DNA from: RBG-16-66-20 sp049651845
GTDB taxonomy: Bacteria > Pseudomonadota > Gammaproteobacteria > Burkholderiales > SG8-39
Reading direction: 5' to 3'
Assembly: GCA_049651845.1 (NCBI GenBank)
Contig: JBASCW010000003.1
Coordinates: 1-8,506, forward strand
DNA: 8,506 nt
The notes under the pieces were generated by a model. The model was given only the letters and a program-made list of their open reading frames with translations, did no database searches and was not told where the DNA came from. Within the stretch, counting starts at the first letter, position 1. Every line of letters begins with the position of its first letter. This document shows positions 5,085 through 8,506 of the stretch, one piece after another. Position numbers and translations under genes: made by a program.

Positions 5085-6161
5085 CTAACGTGTTTGGCCC
5101 GACGGTAACTTTCGATCGAAGAAACCGACGATCTCGGAATTCATCACCTCGTGCATCGCATCACGATCGAAGCCTTCCGGGTCTTGCGCAGCCTTCCCGG
5201 CGACGAGTTTCAGTACCCCAGGGAAACTCGCGATGAACGAGAAATGCCCGGCCCGTTTGACGAGAACGTATTCCGTCTCAGGCGGCAGCGCCTTCGCGAG
5301 GCGCTCGGCATGATACCGCACGAGGGTCAGGTCGTCGCGCTCCGCGCCGTACACCCGGACCGGAACGGCCACCTGTGCGAGCGTGTCGTCGGTGAAGGGG
5401 GCGGCATTCGGCGCCATGAGCACGATGGCGCGCACACGAGGATCACGGACATCTGGAATATCGCCGACCTTCCGGGTGGCTTCCCGCGTCGCAGCACCAC
5501 CGTAGGAGCAGAACTTGGAATCGTCGGGATGCTGTCGGCAGTGCGCAATGCTGGCAGCGGGACTCGGCTTCGCGCCGCCGACGGCCAGCGCGGTGTAGCC
5601 CCCGTTTGAGTGGCCCACGACCCCGATGCGCTCCCGCTGGATGTGGGAACCGAGTTCCGCATCTTCCAGCAGCGCATCGATGACGCGGGAGACTTGCTTC
5701 GGCCGCCCGATCCACACGCCGACACCGGAGATGTCGTTGTCCTTCCCTCGTGGATGCATAGGGGCGGCGACGACGTAACCATGCGAGGCCAGCGCCATCG
5801 CTAGGTCTCGGTGGTTCAAGGAGAGCCCACCGGCCCCATGTGATATGACGATGAACCCGAACTTCCCGTCAGCCGGCGGAGCATTGTTGGCCACCTGCAT
5901 CTCGAACGCGATCAGCCGACACAGCATCGCGGGTAACCTGCACGCGGAAAGGGACCCGGTCAGGAAGAGAGGAGCGGGCGCTGCGCGGGTGGGATACCAA
6001 AGAGCAGCAGGGAACAACTCGCCCGTGGCCGCGTCTTGAACGTCGATCCTGCGATAGGCGACGTTCGAAGACGGCGCAGCCTCAGTTGTGAAAGCGACGC
6101 CGAGCAGCACGCTGAACAGCACGAGGCCCACAAGGTGCTTGAAGATGGCAGGAGGCCTCAC
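5085..6161 (-). CDS. Secreted alpha/beta hydrolase (dienelactone hydrolase/PAF-acetylhydrolase-like), 358 aa
   Basis: This serine hydrolase resembles the 'predicted dienelactone hydrolase' / platelet-activating-factor acetylhydrolase-like group. An N-terminal signal peptide is evident: FKH, then a hydrophobic core (about 10-25), then a TEAA-P cleavage region near residue 29, so it acts in the periplasm or outside. Seen are FIVISHGAGG (about 103-112, oxyanion-hole region), the nucleophile elbow GHSNGG (183-188, S185), the acid in YGAERDD (D276 or D277) and the histidine in RAGHFSF (H306). Three cysteines (73, 81, 208) plus C218 could form disulfides. The start is a GTG at 6161; an upstream in-frame stop excludes a longer protein. 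AAGG lies close before it. The leader of about 78 bases from the opening core could hold a promoter. The substrate is unknown. It is a large cassette gene for this array. Confidence 0.88.
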   Translation of the reverse strand: MRPPAIFKHLVGLVLFSVLLGVAFTTEAAPSSNVAYRRIDVQDAATGELFPAALWYPTRAAPAPLFLTGSLSACRLPAMLCRLIAFEMQVANNAPPADGKFGFIVISHGAGGLSLNHRDLAMALASHGYVVAAPMHPRGKDNDISGVGVWIGRPKQVSRVIDALLEDAELGSHIQRERIGVVGHSNGGYTALAVGGAKPSPAASIAHCRQHPDDSKFCSYGGAATREATRKVGDIPDVRDPRVRAIVLMAPNAAPFTDDTLAQVAVPVRVYGAERDDLTLVRYHAERLAKALPPETEYVLVKRAGHFSFIASFPGVLKLVAGKAAQDPEGFDRDAMHEVMNSEIVGFFDRKLPSGQTR

Positions 6162-6238
6162 ACCTTCGGCCGTTCTGGTCTTACGAGTGACTGCGACGAT
6201 GACATGACCCCCTCTATCCTGAGGCTCTTTCGGTGTGC

Positions 6239-6325
6239 GCCGAACGTAGAGGCCAGCGGCGCGCGCTGCCCAAGTTCCAACGGGGTGCGCTGCTTCCGCG
6301 CGTCCGCTGCGCCGCCCGGTTGGGC
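6239..6325 (-). other. attC site closing the acetyltransferase cassette
   Basis: This 87-bp site has, on the minus strand, R'' GCCCAAC (6319-6325) and R' GTTCGGC (6239-6245). The arms AGCGGCGCGCGC and GCGCGTCCGCTG pair. R'' is the exact complement of the opening core GTTGGGC at 6882-6888. The R' has an unusual C at its fourth position, mirrored by the R'' of the next cassette site at 4983-4989. Confidence 0.82.
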
Positions 6326-6326
6326 A

Positions 6327-6872
6327 TCACGCAGCCCATTCCTTGCGCAGAAGTGCGTATGAGAAAAGGTCATCGAACTTTCCGTTCACAAACTGAGCCT
6401 CTCGTAGAAGACCCTCCTTCTGAAATGATAGTCCCTCTAACAATTTCGCCGACGCCACATTAGCTGTTACGACAGTCGCTCGAATTCTGTTTAGCTCGAG
6501 GTCGCGGAAAGCATGATCCAGTAAGGCCCGCACTGCTTCTGTCATGAGGCCGCGTCTCCAATACAGCCGCGAAAGCTCATAGCCTAGCGTCGCTTGTCGA
6601 GCCTGCTTGTGCCATCCGAACAAACCGCATGTGCCGATGATTACCTGCGGCTCAGACTTGAGTGCAATTCCCCAGCGGAAGCCGCTTTCATTGGCAAACC
6701 ACTGGCTGTAACGTCGAATTAGAGCTTTCGCTTCCTCGATCCTCGTGAACGCTTCGCAGTCGTAGAACTGCATCACCTCCGGATCGGAAAAGAATCCGAA
6801 TACGTGTTCCGCGTCAGACACGGTCAGCTCCCGGAGAACTAGGCGCTGAGTTTCGTGCGTGGGGAAGATCAT
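6327..6872 (-). CDS. GNAT-family N-acetyltransferase (RimJ/RimL type), 181 aa
   Basis: This acetyl-CoA-dependent acetyltransferase belongs to the Acetyltransf_3 branch of the GNAT fold, which includes ribosomal-protein, sugar-amine and some drug acetyltransferases. Seen are the N-terminal ETQRLVLRELTVSDAEHVFGFFSDPEVMQFYD block (about 7-38), the central IIGTCGLFGW strand (about 78-87), the acetyl-CoA-binding YWRRGLMTEAVRALLDHAF motif (about 104-122), LNRIRATVVTANVASAKLLEGLSFQKEG (about 126-153) and the terminal DDLFSYALLRKEW. The length is normal. The frame extends to a TTG at 6887, but that lies within the opening core of the cassette (6882-6888), so the ATG at 6872 is preferred. The TGA stop is immediately beside the attC R''. 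The substrate is unknown; neighbours give no hint. Confidence 0.9.
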   Translation of the reverse strand: MIFPTHETQRLVLRELTVSDAEHVFGFFSDPEVMQFYDCEAFTRIEEAKALIRRYSQWFANESGFRWGIALKSEPQVIIGTCGLFGWHKQARQATLGYELSRLYWRRGLMTEAVRALLDHAFRDLELNRIRATVVTANVASAKLLEGLSFQKEGLLREAQFVNGKFDDLFSYALLRKEWAA

Positions 6873-6881
6873 CGACGTGAT

Positions 6882-6944
6882 GCCCAACGTAAAGTTGAGG
6901 GGCGCGCCGCTTTTGGCGCGTCCCTCTCGAACGTAATGTTAGAC
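6882..6944 (-). other. attC site closing the DUF1330 cassette
   Basis: This compact 63-bp site has, on the minus strand, R'' GTCTAAC (6938-6944) and R' GTTGGGC (6882-6888). AGTTGAGGGGCGCGCC and GGCGCGTCCCTCTCGAAC form a near-perfect stem around CGCTTTT, with one extrahelical base in the typical L'' place. R'' is the exact complement of the opening core GTTAGAC at 7399-7405. It is the cleanest attC in the window. Confidence 0.93.
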
Positions 6945-6951
6945 CTGCTTC

Positions 6952-7371
6952 TCACCAACTGCTTTCTTGGAGGGGCAGTAATCGCGAGTCTTCCAATGCG
7001 GCCGTTCGGTGGCCGATGCCAGCAAGGTATTCTGCATTGGACGCGAATGCCATAAATGCAGCCGGGCTGGATTGCTGTACCAGCATTGCCGCGTCCCAGC
7101 GCTCGCTAGCTGGCCCAATAAGGAAGCTACCTCCGCGCCCGAAGAAGAGTAGCTTTCCACCAGATTTCTCCAGGTGCGGCATGGTGTGTTCCATGTAGAG
7201 CCGATAGGCTGCCTCACCAGTGATCGGCATAGCAGGAGCAAGTTGCGGCGTCGCCGAATAATCGGCAGTTACGCGGTAGCGAAGCAGATTGAGCATGACC
7301 ACGGTGCCCGTTATGCCGCGCGCGAAGAAAACACGGCCGGACTCTTGTGTTGGATCGAGGTACGTCTGCAT
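6952..7371 (-). CDS. DUF1330 family protein, 139 aa
   Basis: This is a small ferredoxin-like-fold protein of the DUF1330 family (dimeric alpha/beta-barrel type), of unknown activity. Recognisable stretches are GTVVMLNLLRYRVTADY (about 21-37), GEAAYRLYMEHTMPHLEKSGGKLLFFGRG (about 51-79), FLIGP and the WDAAMLVQQSSPAAFMAFASNAEYLAGIGHRTAALEDSRLLPL ending (about 91-133), which follow the family's strand-helix order. The open frame continues upstream to 7542, but that extension runs through the preceding attC (7399-7486). The ATG at 7371 has GAGGTG about six bases before it and is chosen. The leader from the opening core is about 28 bases. The stop lies eight bases before the attC R''. There is no signal peptide. 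The length is slightly above a minimal DUF1330 domain. Confidence 0.88.
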   Translation of the reverse strand: MQTYLDPTQESGRVFFARGITGTVVMLNLLRYRVTADYSATPQLAPAMPITGEAAYRLYMEHTMPHLEKSGGKLLFFGRGGSFLIGPASERWDAAMLVQQSSPAAFMAFASNAEYLAGIGHRTAALEDSRLLPLQESSW

Positions 7372-7398
7372 ATGGAACACCTCATTGTTTGTGAGCAG

Positions 7399-7486
7399 GT
7401 CTAACGTGTTGCTCTGCCGCGGGCCAGCGAGAACATTTGCACCCGCGCGGTGCCGGCGGCCCGTCGGCAGCAGCAAAGGGTTAGGG
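7399..7486 (-). other. attC site closing the two-gene cassette
   Basis: This 88-bp site has, on the minus strand, R'' CCCTAAC (7480-7486) and R' GTTAGAC (7399-7405). TTGCTCTGCCGCGGGCC pairs with GGCCCGTCGGCAGCAGC. R'' differs by one base from the complement of the opening core GTTAGGA at 8278-8284. This links the site to a cassette start 790 bp away and implies that the two genes between share one cassette. Confidence 0.8.
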
Positions 7487-7516
7487 GGACGACGATCAGC
7501 TTTCGTCCGGTCGTGC

Positions 7517-7903
7517 TCACTTTTTCTGGAGCCGACTTTCAATCACCCACTGAACAGCTTTCTCCTTTGCACTGACTCTCAAGTCTTGAGCCAGCCTTCG
7601 TGCCTCCCTGAGTCCCGCGGAATGACCCACATTTGTCACCTTGTCGTAGGTGAGTTGCTCTTCAAGCGAACTCTCAAACGCGCGAAACACAGCGGCGCAC
7701 TTGGATTGCGCTGCATCCGCAACCTCATTTGCGCTTGCAGAGGAGGTCGAATAACTTGTAACCGAGGTTTTCATGCAATTGAGATACGCGTCGAAGTTGG
7801 AATCCGCCTTTGCTTTCAGCGTATCGGAATTGCTCTTTGCATCTCGTGACGGCGAAGCGCATCCAGAAATGGAGCCAACGAGAAGTACTAGCAGGAAGCT
7901 AAT
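7517..7903 (-). CDS. Putative lipoprotein without a normal start codon
   Basis: The frame is open from 7924 to the TGA at 7517, but its first ATG (7774) lies far downstream of an obvious lipoprotein signal. Codons from about 7903 read ISFLLVLLVGSISGC followed by ASPSRDAKSNSD, a hydrophobic core plus a lipobox-like SISGC. An in-frame TAG at 7925-7927 closes the frame upstream, and no ATG, GTG or TTG occurs before the lipobox. An ATT at 7903 is the best remaining candidate and is used for these coordinates; otherwise the gene is broken, or only the 85-aa form from 7774 is made. The mature part is alpha-helical and polar (KADSNFDAYLNCMK, SSASANEVADAAQSKCAAVFRAFESSLEEQ), with no known family recognised. 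It shares a cassette with the gene at 8026-8271, with no attC between them. Confidence 0.6.
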   Translation of the reverse strand: MSFLLVLLVGSISGCASPSRDAKSNSDTLKAKADSNFDAYLNCMKTSVTSYSTSSASANEVADAAQSKCAAVFRAFESSLEEQLTYDKVTNVGHSAGLREARRLAQDLRVSAKEKAVQWVIESRLQKK

Positions 7904-7997
7904 GAGTACTGCGTAAGTATTGTCCTAGGTACGCCAAGCGGAAGGATGGGACATTACTTGCGCAGGTATCAATAGTTGTAAGTGCTCTCATGATCAT
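7899..7997 (-). CDS. Possible short leader ORF, 32 aa
   Basis: A 32-codon frame starts at ATG 7997 (a second ATG is at 7991) and ends at TAG 7899-7901, overlapping by one base the ATT proposed as the start of the lipoprotein frame. This is the geometry of translational coupling, but the peptide has no recognisable feature and no good Shine-Dalgarno. Low confidence. Confidence 0.15.
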   Translation of the reverse strand: MIMRALTTIDTCASNVPSFRLAYLGQYLRSTH

Positions 7998-8000
7998 GTC

Positions 8001-8017
8001 CAATTCTCGAAGAATTG
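8001..8017 (-). other. Inverted repeat after the 8026-8271 gene
   Basis: CAATTCT (8001-8007) and AGAATTG (8011-8017) form a perfect 7-bp stem with a 3-base loop, nine bases past the stop codon. No T-run follows on the minus strand, so it is not a standard intrinsic terminator. It may slow RNA decay or separate the two genes. CATGATCATG (7989-7998), a 10-bp palindrome, is adjacent. Confidence 0.35.
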
Positions 8018-8025
8018 CTGATTGA

Positions 8026-8271
8026 TTATTGCCGCCCGGCGAAAAGGTACGTGACTGCGGAGCTTATTGCTGCGATGGCAACCCCAACACCGATTCGCCC
8101 AATCGGCTTGTCGTACCAAGGACGTGGCGGGTGTTCGAGCTCGAGTTGAGCCGCGAGTGCCTGTATGTCCGCATTGATTCGTGGATAGTCAATATTTCCG
8201 TAAGACATACCGATTTTCTGCTTCTCAAGAGCAGTGATCTTGGCCCTAATCTCGTCGTTGTGAAGGGACAC
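8026..8271 (-). CDS. Small tail-anchored membrane protein, 81 aa
   Basis: No family is recognised. The N-terminal two thirds is polar and likely helical or coiled-coil (EIRAKITALEKQKIGMS, about 7-23, and YPRINADIQALAAQLELEH, about 29-47). A PPRPWYDKP linker follows, then one membrane helix (IGRIGVGVAIAAISSAVTYLF, about 57-77) near the C-terminus. That predicts a cytoplasmic domain with a C-terminal anchor. The start is a GTG at 8271. It is only seven bases inside the opening attC core, and the core itself (minus strand GTTAGGA followed by GG) supplies the AGGAGG Shine-Dalgarno five bases before the GTG, a strong reason for this start. It is the first gene of a two-gene cassette with the lipoprotein-like frame downstream; both products may act at the envelope, which is inference. 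Confidence 0.75.
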   Translation of the reverse strand: MSLHNDEIRAKITALEKQKIGMSYGNIDYPRINADIQALAAQLELEHPPRPWYDKPIGRIGVGVAIAAISSAVTYLFAGRQ

Positions 8272-8277
8272 AAGTCC

Positions 8278-8367
8278 TCCTAACGTCCACGCTCACCGGC
8301 GCGCGCGGCACGGCGGCTGAATAGGTACGACGCTCGCGCGCGCGTCCGGTGCGGCGTGCTGTTAGGT
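8278..8367 (-). other. attC site closing a geneless cassette
   Basis: This 90-bp site has, on the minus strand, R'' ACCTAAC (8361-8367) and R' GTTAGGA (8278-8284). The arms ACGCTCACCGGCGCGCGC and GCGCGCGTCCGGTGCGGCGT pair with small bulges. It is nearly identical in both arms to the site at 1266-1355. R'' is the exact complement of the core at 8394-8400. Confidence 0.9.
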
Positions 8368-8400
8368 GGCACTGGTCGAGCTTACTGAGAATTACCTAAC
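8368..8400 (-). other. Body of a geneless mini-cassette with its opening core
   Basis: ACCTAAC at 8394-8400 (minus GTTAGGT) exactly complements the R'' at 8361-8367. This delimits a cassette of only about 120 bp whose body, apart from the attC, is roughly 26 bases with no gene. The core at 8394-8400 would be the R' of the next attC or of attI. Confidence 0.6.
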
Positions 8401-8409
8401 CGTGTGACA

Positions 8410-8506
8410 CTAGATCAGCTCAGCCTGGGTCCAGCAAGCGGCGATGATCGCGGAGCGCCGTTGTGCGGATTTGAGCCGGCCGCGCGCGGTGTGTTTCAGC
8501 TCGGCC
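8410..8506 (-). CDS. Possible 3' end of an unidentified gene (partial)
   Basis: A minus-strand frame stays open from the window edge to TAG at 8410-8412, giving 31 residues ending SAIIAACWTQAELI. No family is recognised, and 31 codons without a stop is weak evidence in GC-rich DNA. No attC arms matching the core at 8394-8400 are seen in this stretch, so it may be the attI side of the array or the end of an older cassette gene. The full sequence to the right is needed to name it. Confidence 0.2.
   Translation of the reverse strand, partial: AELKHTARGRLKSAQRRSAIIAACWTQAELI

Noticed and set aside
5023..5089. A second attC between TCCTAAC (5027-5033) and GTTGCCT (5080-5086)
   Set aside because: The bases between do not form convincing paired arms and the second core fits poorly. 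It is kept only as extra core-like motifs.
6939..7241. Minus-strand 100-codon frame overlapping the DUF1330 gene
   Set aside because: It is a shadow frame; the overlapping frame has clear DUF1330 motifs, a Shine-Dalgarno and correct placement between attC sites.
7926..8025. An attC between the genes at 8026-8271 and 7517-7903
   Set aside because: No RYYYAAC/GTTRRRY pair with GC-rich arms is present. The small hairpins there are AT-rich and lack cores.
1..8506. CRISPR array, tRNA, rRNA or phage genes
   Set aside because: The repeated elements are attC sites with variable loops and no regular short repeat-spacer units. No tRNA, rRNA or phage structural genes were seen.

Overview
This window is a segment of an integron gene-cassette array, probably a large chromosomal (sedentary) integron of a GC-rich gamma- or betaproteobacterium. 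The GC content, the many hypothetical proteins, the absence of antibiotic-resistance genes and the attC style all point that way; the species cannot be told from the sequence. Every cassette gene lies on the minus strand. Each is followed on that strand by an attC site with 7-bp core motifs (RYYYAAC ... GTTRRRY) enclosing imperfect inverted repeats. The attI/integrase end should therefore lie to the right, beyond base 8506. Neither an integrase gene nor a convincing attI is visible.

Layout from right to left, the cassette reading direction: an apparently geneless cassette (about 8278-8400); a two-gene cassette with a small membrane-anchored protein and a lipoprotein-like protein that lacks a normal start codon (7480-8284); a DUF1330 protein (6938-7405); a GNAT acetyltransferase (6319-6888); a secreted alpha/beta hydrolase (4983-6245); a P-loop kinase/zeta-toxin-like protein (4368-4926); a DUF2007-like protein (4006-4311); a ParE-type toxin with its antitoxin (3387-3929); a short decayed or geneless stretch (3174-3310); a small multi-pass membrane protein whose 5' junction is split by an insertion sequence; a DUF6714-like protein (775-1272); a hypothetical protein (177-698); and the first bases of one more cassette at the left edge.

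The cassette boundaries can be checked internally. When a cassette excises, its own 5' core pairs with its own 3' R'' core, so the two should be reverse complements. They match exactly, or with one mismatch, for every assignable intact cassette, including those with non-consensus cores (ACATAAC, GGCTAAC, GCCGAAC).

The one foreign element is an IS110-family, IS1111-type insertion sequence (about 1749-3173) on the plus strand. It carries an apparently intact 368-aa DEDD transposase, subterminal inverted repeats and a roughly 190-bp noncoding 3' region that could encode a bridge/seek RNA. Removing it restores the core ACCTAAC, exactly the sequence predicted from the R'' core of the interrupted cassette. 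This matches the known attC-targeting habit of the IS1111-attC group.

The cassette genes do not form a pathway. They are independent functions (toxin-antitoxin, acetyltransferase, hydrolase, small-molecule kinase, several proteins of unknown function), as is usual in such arrays. Most have little room for a promoter of their own; the toxin-antitoxin cassette has a possible one.
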